Assembly (NCBI RefSeq): GCF_030272615.1
Contig: NC_081410.1
Coordinates: 122,596,640 to 122,660,639, forward strand
Origin: Cryptomeria japonica
Lineage: Eukaryota > Streptophyta > Pinopsida > Cupressales > Cupressaceae
Length of the DNA: 64,000 bases
Direction: 5' to 3'
A model generated the notes under the pieces. That model was not told where the DNA came from and searched no databases. It worked only from the letters and a program-made list of their open reading frames with translations. The translations under genes and the position numbers were made by a program. Positions 24,047 through 36,149 of the stretch are shown here, one piece after another. Every line of letters starts with the position of its first letter. Position 1 is the first letter of the stretch.

Positions 24047-26738
24047 AAAACAATAATTTATGTTCATAATTTATTTTACTAGTTTAATATACTCTCTTTC
24101 ATCATATGTAAAAAGATAAAAAGATAAAAAGATAAAGTTAGTTTCTAGTTGTTAGGAAGTTGGCTTTAATCTAATTTGTTCATTTGCTTTTGTTTAGATT
24201 TGTTTCCAATCTATTTTATGTGTGTCTTGAATTTTTGAAGCTCTCATCAACAAGATAGTGTCTAATATCACAATTATATTCATAGTTGTTGAGAAAGTCA
24301 AAATCTCCTTTTGTATGATAAAAAATCCAATATTCTAAGACCAACTTTAAAAATAAATATATATCTTAATTTGCAAATTGCAAGATTGAGTTATGTGCAC
24401 GAAAATCAATAAAAAAATTATTTTACAAAAATTAATAAAACTTCATTAAGGGTCAATAGAACCCTTGATTCGTGCTTTCTAATGGACACCGTAACTCCAC
24501 TACATTTGAGAGCATTAAAGTTTTGTGTTCATTCCACTTTTATCAATGTTTTCAAACCAATGAAATTTATTAATTTGCATTGAGTAAAGCAATTGGTATT
24601 TAATTAAAAAAAAGCTCAAATTTTCTAAGCATGTGAGGTGAAGATTACGTACTATTTTGAAAATTTTAATAATAATGGAATAAAGCTTTTTTCCATTTAA
24701 GGAGACTAAGGAATCTTCGAGTGAATTTTTTATTTTTCTTATTTTGCTAAAGTCATGATGACTTCATTATATGTTTGAGGAGACCTCACAAATTTGCATT
24801 ATGATTTTTGAGTTCAACTTTAATGATTATGTTCTCCTTCAATTGAAGTCAAAATGAGGTGCATTTTTTTTAATTTTACCCATTTTTTCAAGCGAACAAA
24901 TTGGTAAAATCAATTTTGTGTCATCATGCTTCCAACTCAAGATATTTTAAAAGGCTCTTTGAGTCTTCATTTGATTCTAGATATTGAAACTTTATAGGCA
25001 CATTTCTCACTTATATGCTAATATTTCGGGTGAATTTTTCTTTTAAAGTGATCAATATTTTGAGAATAATTTAGATCTAGCATCAAAATTGTATTATTCT
25101 ATATACAAAGAAATATTTTCTTTTGCTCATTTTATTGTTGAGAGGCATAAAATATTTGTCACTAGGTGTAACTTATAATAGAGTGATTGACAATTTGGCT
25201 CAAAACACTGTTGAACTTATTAGTGTGGTCTCTACGTTGACTAATAATGTCAATTACATATATATTCAAAATCTTTCTATCCCCAAGGGATAACACTCTA
25301 CAATCAAATGCAAGGTAAAGATCTATGATGGATCTCAAGATCCTAAACTCATGTTTAGTTGGATTCTTGATAAGGAGACTTGATTTAAAAACATCCAGGT
25401 TCCCTTTCTAAAATTGAAGCTATATGGTGTTGCTAAGGTCTCGGTCACTAGATGCCTTGAATCATATTGATACATGGGATCTACTTGTCACAGTTTTGAA
25501 GGATGCATTCTCTCCTTCCAACTATGATCAAGATCTACATATCAAATGGTTTCACCTAGAACAACAACATCAAGTTTATATGCATGAATACATCTACCAA
25601 TTAAATTAATTGAGGGTATTACTTTAAGTGTCAAATCCAACTCTCGCTCTAATTCTAAATTTTGAGTAGACTACACAAACACTAATTTAGTAAGTTGAAG
25701 TACACTACCCTTGCAACACTAAATTTTGCATTCAACCAAGCATAATTGGCAAAATATATAAAAAATTGCCCAATCTTGAGCACCCCAACCTTCCTTTTCT
25801 ATAGGTCCTATCAAACCCTCAAGCTTGTAGCCATAGTACCATTCTTTGAAAGAGAAAAACAATCTCCTCTTTCTCATGATATTCATTCTCCTTCTAATAT
25901 TAGGAATTATGGTAAATTTTTTACTTATTATAAGAAGAAAGTTCATGAAAAATTTTAGTGTTTTAAATTGACAAAGAGTCTAATTGTATAGTCTCTCAAT
26001 GAGAAAATAAGAATGTCCCCATCAAGACTTTAAATGATGATAAGGCAATTGTGAGTTGAAAGGTAGTCTCAATAAGCTTAGCTTGATGAATCATCATTCT
26101 ACTTCAATATAACATGAAAAGGAAATTCACATGAATTCACCTAACACATGATTAATCTATGGATCATGTCATTATTAATGATTGTTTGAAAAATTTGACC
26201 ATGAGTTTCATTTTCAACAAACTATATTTGTTGATGGATCCCAATAATCATTTGTATTCAGTGGGATGGAAGGATAGTGGTCCATCATCACATATCACAT
26301 ACACATGCACTATGACTTTTGAATTTGGGACCTACCTTTGTTGACAAGGTCACCTGTGATTTAACCACTATGATTTTAATGGTTTTTTTATAGGTAAACC
26401 CTACCAATATTATTAAAAATTATCATTGTGATGCAATAGTGCATACACCCTACAATATGATAATAAAACATTATTAATCAAATCTACAAATAGATCACAA
26501 TAAATTTTGTACTTAGTTGTAGGTAAGCATGTAAAGTTATCAAGTACGCACAAGAACTTGTACCAATTTTCATAAGGTTGCAATTTGATGATTCTAAAAC
26601 AAAGATCACTACATTCAAATCACATACTACTCTTGAAATATAATTATAGGGAAGCCTAGTAAACTTCTCCCAAAGCAAGAAATCAATCCACTATTGACAT
26701 CCATTCTACTACACCTCTTTGTAATCCCCTATTGTATC
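24047..26738 (+). pseudogene. Old chromovirus-like gypsy element, 5' part (LTR trace and gag)
   Basis: A block at about 24140-24185 (GTTTCTAGTTGTTAGGAAGTT) matches 37345-37390, so it is the trace of the 5' LTR. Gag follows from about 25290: KVKIYDGSQDPK, then in another frame WDLLVTVLKDAFSPSNYDQDL and QQHQVYMHEYIYQLN (25490-25606). A degraded zinc-knuckle-like segment (FFTYYKKKVHEKF, about 25918-25957) comes last. Many stops and shifts are present. The element is cut at 26738 by the young gypsy insertion and its pol resumes at 34551. The Gag would form the retrotransposon particle; this one is long dead. Confidence 0.7.
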
Positions 26739-28003
26739 TGTAGCGTCCTAAAATTGCGACACTTGCAATTTCGACTGCATTTGGGTCTTCACGATGGCGA
26801 CGCAACACTGAACCTGAATGGAGACCCCGAAACTTGTCCACGACATCAAAAACTGCATTTTTCCAGCACCCTGGCCTGATCCTCCTTGCACCCTGCTGTC
26901 TCGGGAGGTGGGACCAGAGCGCCCAGTGCCCTGGTCCTTCAGGACCAGGGCGCCCAGCGCCCTGGTCCCCCAGGACCATGGCGCCCAGCGCCTTGGTCCC
27001 TGGCCCTATTTTGGGCCCGGTCTCCTATGGGACTTCGGGTCTTTTTGTTTGCAAATTGGAAAATAACATTTCCTGGTTGGCCTAAGGTCGGGAAAATCAG
27101 TCTATCAGCCCTAATTGACAAGTATATAAACTACTTTTCCTCTCTCATTTTGGTAAGATGAAAAAGGCGTGGAAACGATATTCAAACATTCAAACATTCA
27201 AGCATTCAAGCATTCAAGCATTCAAGCATTCCTTCAAGCAATTGATCATTCTAAGTCTCCATTCAAGGCTAAGTGTTGCATTCAAGACAAGGATTCAACC
27301 ATTGAAGAGGAGATCACATACTACAACATACAACATACAACAACATCTATGCCTTCGCATATAAGGATACAAACATCCTTACAACAAGGTATTAGTACTT
27401 GTTTTACATTACATTTACAGCATTTCTCATTTCTTGGTTAATTCCAAAACCGGGGTTTGACCTAAGGGCAAACCCCTAATCCCTAACCCCCCAATCGTCT
27501 TCGCTTTTCTGTGAGTAGGTTGCAGGTACGCGGCTGTAATTGAAGATCTGGAATCCTTGCGCAGAGACGAACAGATCCCCCTTCGTTTCGCGGACTTTTC
27601 AGAGGACCGTGTGCACGTCGGGAGCCATCGTCCCGTCAACTTTTGCTCAAATTTGCAGGACAGCGCCGTCTCGACATTTTACTGCTAATTCCAGGTCCGC
27701 AGCTTCATCCTATATCCCTATCTCAGTTTATAAGTGAATCTTTCTCACTTTTCTATGCATTCCTAGCTTAATCATTTTATCCACAATCTTTACAAAAGAG
27801 GGTAGCCTTGCTGTCTTAACCTTGAAACTCATCTAGAATCTAATCTTGCATTGTGTGGGATTGGATCTTGTGGGTTTCAACCCCTCTTTTGAATGTAAAG
27901 TCTCCTCTAAGTGAAAATCGTCAACCCTAGTGACCTCCCTTCTCTCTCCTTGGAGTTGGAAGGGGGGGAGAGCAACTAGGGTTCGCGATTTTTCCGCTTT
28001 ACA
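26739..28003 (+). repeat. 5' LTR of gag-only gypsy element
   Basis: The LTR starts TGTAGCGTCCTAAAATTGCG and ends CCGCTTTACA. The TATA box TATATAAA is at 27123-27130. It has two variable repeats. One is a GC-rich unit of the type CCAGGACCAGGGCGCCCAGC (26920-27005), with about two more copies than the 3' LTR. The other is an 8-base ATTCAAGC array at 27181-27232. Open frames through this GC-rich part are not genes. Confidence 0.95.
27123..27130 (+). promoter_or_regulatory. LTR TATA box
   Basis: TATATAAA lies in the context AAGTATATAAACTAC and is repeated identically in the 3' LTR at 33649-33656. It is the probable pol II core promoter of the element, with transcription starting some 30 bases downstream. 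Confidence 0.7.
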
Positions 28004-28026
28004 TTTTGGTGAACCCGACGTGAACA
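28004..28026 (+). other. Primer binding site matching tRNA-Trp
   Basis: TGGTGAACCCGACGTGAA begins two bases after the LTR (28006-28023). It is the exact reverse complement of the last 18 bases, including CCA, of plant cytosolic tRNA-Trp as I remember that tRNA. The match should be confirmed against a tRNA set. Confidence 0.75.
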
Positions 28027-28344
28027 TCCTTTCTGATTATTCATGGTTAGATCTGAAAAATTTGGATGCCTTGATTACATTTCCATGTTTGATCTTTTGA
28101 AAATTTTAGAGGTTAATTGCATAAAAAACCCTAAATTTTCTTTTTAGTAATTGAACTTGCGAAATGTCTAAATGTTAATGCTTGTTTCAGATCTACCCTT
28201 CTATTGCAAGTTGTCAATCCATATTTGTGCTTTAATTCTGAAAATTTAGTGGTTAAGTGTCAAAACCCTCTTGATTCAACCTTTGTCCGACAATTTCACT
28301 GATCAAAACATTTCCAAATCAGCTGTAACTTTGGATTCCGCAAT

Positions 28345-29071
28345 AAAATCATAATATCTTTCATCCCTGAAAATTTGGAAAAAAGTTGCGAGGACCGTGT
28401 GCACTCTGAGCGCCATCGTCCCCGACATTTTTTCCGAAATTTTGGGAGCTAGATCTTACTGTATTTTCCTACTAAAATCTAGAATTTTGGCTGATTTTAT
28501 CAATTATAACACTTTCAAAATTAAAGTCAAAGTTGGTCTTGTGGTTGCTTGGATTAAGGCTTCTAAACATTCAAAAATTGTCGAAACTGAAATTCATGTC
28601 AAAATTGTGTTTCTTACTGTCCTAAACCTGAAAAGTGTGTTGGCATTCATTCGAAATTTCAGTGCTTTATTCAAATTCTTGCAATTTGTGACTTTTGAAA
28701 TTAAGTGCCTAATTACAACAACTTTGATTTCCGCTTTCAAAATTGAATTTTGCGTGAAATTGAGTCAACTTTTAAATTTCAAAACTTGCATTGCTTTTGA
28801 TATTCCTTCTAAAATCATAAAATTCAAAATTTCAGTTTCCCTCTCTTTTTCAAAATTCAAATTTTGCATTTTTCGACAATCTTGGTAGGGTTCAATTTCG
28901 AGATTGCAACTTTAATTTGGCCTATCTACAGATCATAAAATCACTCAATTTTTTCAGGTTAGCTTTAAAATCATCATAACTTTCATCCTTGAAAATTTCG
29001 AAAAAAGTTGCGAGGACTGTGTGCACTTCGTTCGCCACAGTCCCGGACATTTTTTCCGAAATTTTGGGAGA
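28345..29071 (+). repeat. Duplicated leader block with conserved hairpin
   Basis: A block of about 100 bases occurs at 28345-28447 and again at 28967-29071. It contains GGACCGTG...CATCGTCC (28392-28421) and GGACTGTG...CACAGTCC (29014-29043). The same hairpin core is found once in each LTR (27604-27633 and 34145-34174). The copy at 29014 forms a perfect 8-bp stem; the others have one mismatch and one G.U pair. GTGCAC straddles the stem and loop in every copy. A packaging or dimerisation role is inference. Confidence 0.7.
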
Positions 29072-29171
29072 TTGTCCTGATTGCATTTAACAGCTTAAAT
29101 CTAGGAGATTGGCTGATTTTGCTGAAATTTGCTACCTCTAAAATTCAAAATCTTCTCTCTCTCTTTAGTGC

Positions 29172-32100
29172 ATGAGTTTTACAACAATAAGCCCTACTTA
29201 CACTATTCCCGTTAAGCGAAGCCTTAGAATTAAGTCTTTCCAAGGTGTAATTACCGAGGAGATGGAACCTAATTTGAATGGCCTTTTTAACGAGGACATG
29301 GGTAATTCCTCTAATCCTCTTAATGATGAAGAAGCTCTCCATGAGGTTTCTGAAGAACAACTTTCGAAATTGGATAACCAATTTGACGATTTTCGACAAT
29401 GGATGTCTCAAGAATACCCCGATAGTCAAGCTCTTCCTTTAATTGAGGGTCTAAAACGTATGCTTCAAAGTGATAAGAATGGAATTGATATTTTGCGTGG
29501 TATTGCACACATTGTGGATTCGAATGTGATGCCTATGAAGAGTTGTGCCGAAACTTTAGGTTATACACAACCTCCTACACAAGTCAATCATTCTATTCCT
29601 TTGACAACTCCTATTGCTAGCGTACCTACCTTTACATCAAACATAATGACTACTTCAATACAAGACATTCCGCCTATGATCACCAGTCATGGGGGCAATC
29701 CTTCCTCTTCAATTAACCCTATTCCTTCATTCAATCCGACTTCTTCATTCATTCCTTCAATGAGTGTCCCTATTACATCTTCACAAATGAACATGGCGCA
29801 AGGGGGCAATTCATTTAACCATTCCATTCCTCCTTGTAGTGTTCCTCCATTCCAATCCTCTCCTATGACTAATTATCATAATGTCCCGCCACCTTACTCT
29901 CTACCTTCTTTCAATAACATAACACCTCCATCTCAATCTAACACATCTAATATGAATTCTTCGACTGAAGCGACCATTAACAATCTTGCACAAACTGTCT
30001 CTTCTTTACAGCAACAAATTGCCTCTATGAATCAATATAAGTTTAGTGTGCCCACATTTGATGTTGCGGGCCCACTTTCTCTTGACATTGTTCGAGCTAT
30101 TCCCCCTAAACATGTTGAAATTCCGCATTTGGAGCTTTATAATGGTAAAGGTGATCCTCTAACACATGTTAGGACTTTTCAAACAATATGTACTGATTTT
30201 GCTTATGACCAAAGGTTGCTTGCAAAACTGTTTACTAGAACATTAAGAGACAGAGCCCTACAATGGTATTGCTCGTTGCCTTCTTATTCTATTACTTCTT
30301 TCGAACAACTTGCAAATGCTTTCATTCAACAATTTCAAAACAATATAAGTCCTAAAGTTACTTTGATTGATTTAATGCATTGTAAACAAGGTGTTAAAGA
30401 AAAAGTGACTGATTTCATTGGTAGATATAAGCATTTGTATGCTCAAATTTCTTTTCCAGTGCGTGACAATGATATTCAAAGAATCTTTATTTCTAATTTA
30501 CAAAAAGATATTCGAGACAAACTTCTATTTTCTGAGTTTACTTCTTTCCAACAGTTGTGTGCAACTCTTCACAATTATCAACTGACTGTGAGTCAAATGG
30601 AACAATCACACCCTATGGCTCCGAGTGATAAGGGTGATAGTAGTCAACAACCATTTGGAAAGTTTAAACCGAACAGAGATTCCATCAAATTCAATGAAAA
30701 CATCATCAACAACAATGTGAATGCAGCATCAGGTGTGCCTCCTATTTCTAAGTTTTTCAAGAAAGAAAGAAAGTTTACTCCTTTGAATGAATCATTGCAT
30801 AGTATTATGAATAAGTTATTGGAACAAAATGTGCTTACTCTTCCTCCTATAAGGCAAATTGATCCTGCAAAGATTACTTCACCTTATTTTGATAACAAAT
30901 CTTTTTGTCAATTTCATCGTCAACCTGGGCATGATACTGAAAAATGTTTTGCTTTAAAGGGTAAAATTCAAGATTTGATTGATAATAATACTATCTCTGT
31001 TTCTGGAGTGAATGATAAAGGCAATACATCTGTAGCTCCTCCTAACCAAAATATTCAGATTTTTACTGATCCATTACCTTCTCATACCTCTAATGCGATT
31101 GAGACTAATGATTCCTCTTTCTCATCTGATGGTCTTGTGTCTATGACTCCGAATGTGATTAACTTTGTAGAGCAGCAAGAAAACCCTAAAGAACCTTCCA
31201 TCACATTTGATTCTAGTGAAACTATCAGGGCACCTAATGGTCCTTTATACATAGTTGCAAAAGTCAAGAATACACCTTGCCGTGGAGTGCTTATTGATCC
31301 TTCGTGCATGGCTAATGTTATTACTGAAGAATTTCTTTTTACTTTGCAATTGAATCAAGTGATCTATGACAAAACAGATGTGATTGTGAAATTATTTGAT
31401 GCATTTTCTTCTCCTGCAATTGGTTCTATTACATTACCTATTGAGGTCCATAACAAATCCCTTGATGTGAACTTTGCTATTATTCCATCTTCCGAACAAT
31501 TTCGTGTGAAGCTTGGCTATCCTTGGCTATCTTCCATGAAAGCTATTGCTTCTCCTATTCACAAGTGTTTGAAATTTCCCCATAATGGTGAAGTTGTTAC
31601 TGTCAATCATAGTCTCTTTAAACCAGCTGAAAGAACTTCTAGCGTTCCTATTGATTATTTTTGGCCTAAACAATTCCAATCTCTTCCTCCGCGAAGTGAT
31701 CATCTTTTCAAATCTTATCAAAAGTGGAAAACAGATATGATCCTATCTCTAAGTGAACCTAGAACACCCAAACTTGATATTCCTATCGTTCTTGAGAAGG
31801 AAGTTCTTCCTTTGAAAGATAAAACTAATGTCTTTCCTCAAGAAGATTCCCAACCCATCCCCATGGATGTGACTATGTCTATCCCTAATAAACCTTCTAA
31901 AAGTAGACCTATACCTCCTCGTCATGATGGACTTGGTCTCCTTCCTAAACCAAATATTCCTCCTTTTTATGGAGCAGTTCCTCCTCCTTCCTTTTATAAA
32001 GAGAAGAGACCTTCCTCTTCTCCTATTATCTAGCCTAAGAGACCACAACCTAAACACCCAAGTAATAAGGATGAGAATATTCCTCCTCCTCAATCTTCTC

Positions 32101-32588
32101 CACTTCCTACTAAGACTAGACGAAATCGTTCTGCACGTGAACGTCGATGAAAGCGTCGTCTTAGAGCTCAGGCAGCTGCTTCTCGAACTTTGCAATCCCC
32201 AAAAACACCTTCAACAAGCATTATTCCATTTTCTCCAAAATCTCCTAAACATAAGATGCATGATGGTCTTGATCCTGTGCGAGTTAAAGACCCTATTTTT
32301 ATAAATCTTGATGATGATATAGATGAAAATGTTACTTCTCTTGCTTCTGATAGTGAATATGAACTTGTTGATATTGATAACCATCTATCTAACGAATTTT
32401 CTAAAGCACTTATCCTAGCTCCTAGACAAGAACAACGTGGCTTGGAACATGAACATAGCCCTTGTTTGGATCTTGTGATAGCTCCATCTGCTGTGTTGGA
32501 TGTTCCTCCTCTAGCGTGTTCCCTGCCTTCCCGAAACACTGATCAGCAAGATCGGGGGGTAGATGACGTGCTAGACAAGTTTCATTAG
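29172..32588 (+). pseudogene. Gag with degenerate protease-like domain, two premature stops
   Basis: This is one continuous frame of 1138 codons interrupted by TAG at 32031-32033 and TGA at 32148-32150. It is open for 953 codons before the first stop. The N-terminal third is Ser/Pro/Asn-rich with a short coiled coil (TINNLAQTVSSLQQQIASMN, about 265-290). The retrotransposon Gag fold follows at about 310-490 (LELYNGKGDPLTHVRTF, LRDRALQWYCSL, LIDLMHCKQG). At about 578 there is a zinc-knuckle-like CQFHRQPGHDTEKC. A protease-like domain spans 695-800, with LIDPSCMANVI at the active site (no T/S-G after Asp) and LGYPWL later. The C-terminus is very basic (RSARERR, KRRLRAQ) and then acidic. The stops fit C-to-T change of CAG and CGA codons. 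Confidence 0.88.
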
Positions 32589-33326
32589 CATAGCAGATTT
32601 TCTCCTCCTCTCTTTCTTTTGTTACTTCTTCTATGTGTTATTCTCATTCTTCTATTTGTTGTCCTTAGTGTTGTCTACTTGAGGACGATGCAAAACATTG
32701 AGATCTCTTTTGGTCTCTCTCATGTTGACTCAAAAGACACATGTGTTCCCTTCTTCTAGGTGACCTTCCTTGATTGGGGAATGAAGAACAATTATGCATA
32801 CATACATATGATATACATGACTTATCATACAACATACTGACCCCGAGGAAAGCGAATTCACCTCGTGCTTTGTGATTTGTGTCTATTATCCTTGGGTTTA
32901 TCTCACACTTGGGGGCTAAATATTTGTGATAACATGCTCCTTTCCTTCTCATTTCTTATATGTATCACTACGTTAGAGCAATCACCCCCATTGAGGCGTG
33001 TGCGATCGCTTTAATGTAGGGGGGCATACATCCTGTCTATCCCTTCAGGATACTTGAAAATTTCTTGGCGAACTTAGCTTTGCCTTGAAAATTTTGGGTA
33101 TTTCTCTTGCATGACTCATAGTGAGGGAGCCTTACTACTGACAGTCATGGTTCTCCCTCGTGATCTTCCCTTTTACTTTGTCAATCAAAGTCGTAAGATC
33201 CTTAGTCCACTGGGGGCTTGGTGTGTCTTGCCTCCTTGACGTGGTGAAAGTTTTTCAATGTTGTTTCCTTGTACTTTACCGGAAGTATGAGCGTACGCTT
33301 ATACTCCCGCTAAAGTGGGGGCTAAA
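32589..33326 (+). other. 3' non-coding region and polypurine tract of gag-only element
   Basis: No domain is found here. G-rich strings of polypurine type recur (CACTTGGGGGCTAAAT near 32907, CACTGGGGGCTTGG near 33210). The last, AAAGTGGGGGCTAAA (33312-33326), directly abuts the 3' LTR and is the functional candidate. The region contains no RT or integrase remnant. Confidence 0.75.
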
Positions 33327-34545
33327 TGTAGCGTCCTAAAATTGCGACACTTGCAATTTCAACTGCATTTGGGTCTTCACGATGGCGACGCAACACTGAA
33401 CCTAAATGGAGACCCCAAAACTTGTCCACGACATCAAAAACTGCATTTTTCCAGCACCCTGGCCTGATCCTCCTTGCACCCTGCTGTCTCGGGAGGTGGA
33501 ACCAGAGCGCCCAGCGCCCTGGTCCCTGGCCCTATTTTGGGCCCGGTCTCCTATGGGACTTCGGGTCTTTTTGTTTGCAAATTGGAAAATAACATTTCCT
33601 GGTCGGCCTAAGGTCGGGAAAATCAGTCTATCAGCCCTAATTGACAAGTATATAAACTACTTTTCCTCTCTCATTTTGGTAAGATGAAAAAGGCGTGGAA
33701 ACGATATTCAAACATTCAAACATTCAAGCATTCAAACATTCAAGCATTCAAGCATTCAAGCATTCCTTTAAGCAATTGATCATTCTAAGTCTCCATTCAA
33801 GGCTAAGTGTTGCATTCAAGACAAGGATTCAACCATTGAAGAGGAGATCACATACTGCAACATACAACATACAACATACAACAACATCTATACCTTCGCA
33901 TATAAGGATACAAACATCCTTACAACAAGGTATTAGTACTTGTTTTACATTACATTTACAGCATTTCTCATTTCTTGGTTAATTCCAAAACCGGGGTTTG
34001 ACCTAAGGGCAAACCCCTAATCCCTAACCCCCCAATCGTCTTCGCTTTTCTGTGAGTAGGTTGCAGGTACGCGGCTGTAATTGAAGATCTGGAATCCTTG
34101 TGCAGAGACGAACAGATCCCCCTTCGTTTCGCGGACTTTTCGGAGGACCGTGTGCACGCCGGGCGCCATCGTCCCGTCAACTTTCGCTCAAATTTGCAGG
34201 ACAGCGCCGTCTCGACATTTTACTGCTAATTCCAGGTCCGCAGCTTCATCCTATATCCCTATCTCAGTTTATAAGTGAATCTTTCTCACTTTTCTATGCA
34301 TTCCTAGCTTAATCATTTTATCCACAATCTTTACAAAAGAGGGTAGCCTTGCTGTCTTAACCCTTGAAACTCATCTAGAATCCAATCTTGCATTGTGTGG
34401 GATTGGATCTTGTGGGTTTCAACCCCTCTTTTGAATGTAAAGTCTCCTCTAAGTGAAAACCGTCAACCCTAGTGACCTCCCTTCTCTCTCCTTGGAGTTG
34501 GAAGGGGGGGAGAGCAACTAGGGTTCGCGATTTTTCCGCTTTACA
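33327..34545 (+). repeat. 3' LTR of gag-only gypsy element
   Basis: It runs from TGTAGCGTCC to CGCTTTACA and is followed by the GTATC duplication. It is nearly identical to the 5' LTR but lacks about two GC-rich repeat units near 33500 and has one more 8-base ATTCAARC unit near 33720. Confidence 0.95.
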
Positions 34546-34550
34546 GTATC

Positions 34551-36000
34551 GACAAACAATTATCTAGAATGATGAAATAGAAAGGAAAATGTATGATTTT
34601 TATACAAAGGTTTCATCAAATCGAGTACATCTCCTCGTGCTTCATCAAAAAAATGTTGTTCTCAAGAAGGATGGAAGTTGGAATATTTGTCTTGATTTTT
34701 AGGCCTTTGAACAAAATTATCATCAAGAATCAATACATCTCCCTCACAATGACAAGATTATGGATCAACTTCAAGGTGCCAAATTATTCTCTATAATTAA
34801 TCTAAAAAAATAGATATCATCAAGTTATCTATAGGAAATATACATATGGAAGACAATATTTGAGACCAAAATAGGTCTTTTTGAGTGGATTGTGATGTCA
34901 TTTGATCTCAATAATGTTCCTGCCACTTTCATGTTATTGGTGAATGAGTTATTTACAGATTCTCTAGAAAAATATTATAATCTACCAAGGTGATTTCCTT
35001 GTATTTTCTCACACTAGGAAATTACATCTTTAGCATTTGGAACATCTATTTTTCACTATAGAAGAAAATTTCGTACACAAACTTTTCTAATTATTCCTTT
35101 TGTTAGACATCCATCTCCTATCTTAGATTTGGCATTGATGCACATGGAATTTAGGTAGATCTCACAAAAGTGGAAGTTCTTCTTAAGTGGCACACTCCTT
35201 CAACTCTCACTAAATTGAGAAATTTTCTTGGTCTTACAAGATTATTTCACAAGTTCATCCTTTATTACTCAAGCATTGGCATGGCTTTGTATCAATTGGA
35301 AAAAATCAAAATTATATTTTGATGGATTGAGAACCATTTTCATGACACCAATACATAAAAAGACAAATTATGTTCTACACATGCTCCAATAGTACCAAAT
35401 CTCTTGTAACCTTTTGAGATAAAATTATATGCCTCATAGTTTTTGCATAGTGTACTTTTATTATTAAAACGAAATCTTGTGACCTACCATTCAAAAACAA
35501 TCTCTATTACTAAAAGGAACTACTCCATGTATGATAAAGAGTTATATGCATCAATATAAACCATGAAGTAGTGGAGGCATTATCTTTTGGAGAAAGAAAC
35601 ATTTATACATATTGAGCACTTACCTTTATATTTTCTTTAATTTCAAAACAAAAAATTGATCAAGATAGGCACATAAAGTGTGCCTCATATTAAAAAAAAA
35701 ATCACTTGGCCATCAAGTACGAGACGGAGATCAAAAACACTATTTCATATTTTTTTATTTGTCCTCCTATTAAAAATGGTTTAATTGTCGTAACCACTTC
35801 TCATTTGAGATTTTAGAGATCACCTTATCAGTATGCTTAAGATCTTGATTTTGCCCCTACCTACAAAAATCTTTAGAATCCCAAATCTTCCAATTTAATG
35901 CATTTCCAAGTTTTTCAAATCAAGGAAGGGTTTCTCTACAAGTTGGATAAAGCATGTATCCCTCTTGATCACTATATATCTCTTCCCAAGGAGGCATGAT
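34551..36000 (+). pseudogene. Old chromovirus-like gypsy element: reverse transcriptase and RNase H
   Basis: This is the pol of the element whose gag lies at 25290-25980. Across frames one can read KKDGSWNICLDF, DQLQGAKLFSIINLKK (34755-34805), TKIGLFEWIVMSFDLNN and PATFMLLVNEL (34866-34950). Then come VDLTKVEVLLKWHTPSTLTKLRNFLGLT (35155-35240), and for RNase H, QWRHYLLEKETFIHIEHLPL near 35575-35630. The YxDD motif is destroyed. Frameshifts and stops are frequent, so the copy is ancient. The wording (FGLFEW, PATFM) is that of plant chromovirus or Reina-type RT. Confidence 0.83.
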
Positions 36001-36149
36001 CTACTCTCTATGATGGTAATTTTGTAAATAAAAAATGCTTCATCATTTTTATAGAGTTCCTTCTATTAGCCTCAAATGCAATGAAAATAGTTATATTTCC
36101 TCAAGTGATATGTAGTCTATGTCCATTCCAAACTAACATATAAAAAAAA

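Larger units (their letters stand above)
26739..34545 (+). mobile_element. Young non-autonomous Ty3-gypsy element with gag only
   Basis: This is a complete-ended 7.8-kb element inserted in the old chromovirus-like element, with target duplication GTATC (26734-26738, 34546-34550). LTRs at 26739-28003 and 33327-34545 differ by about 16 substitutions in 1.2 kb plus repeat-number indels (by eye). In order it has an 18-base primer site for tRNA-Trp, a 1.1-kb leader with a duplicated hairpin, a long gag/protease-like frame, about 730 bases of 3' non-coding DNA, and the polypurine tract AAAGTGGGGGCTAAA. Reverse transcriptase, RNase H and integrase are absent and there is no room for them. Movement would need an autonomous partner supplying these enzymes. 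Confidence 0.93.

Noticed and set aside
26818-27161. Several overlapping frames at the start of the 5' LTR
   Set aside because: They span a GC-rich tandem repeat in an LTR and reappear in the 3' LTR. No start context or domain supports a protein.
28397-28888. 163-codon frame in the leader of the gag-only element
   Set aside because: It is rich in Phe, Lys and Ile from T/A-rich sequence, has no motif, and covers one copy of the repeated hairpin block. It may be a chance frame in a long leader.
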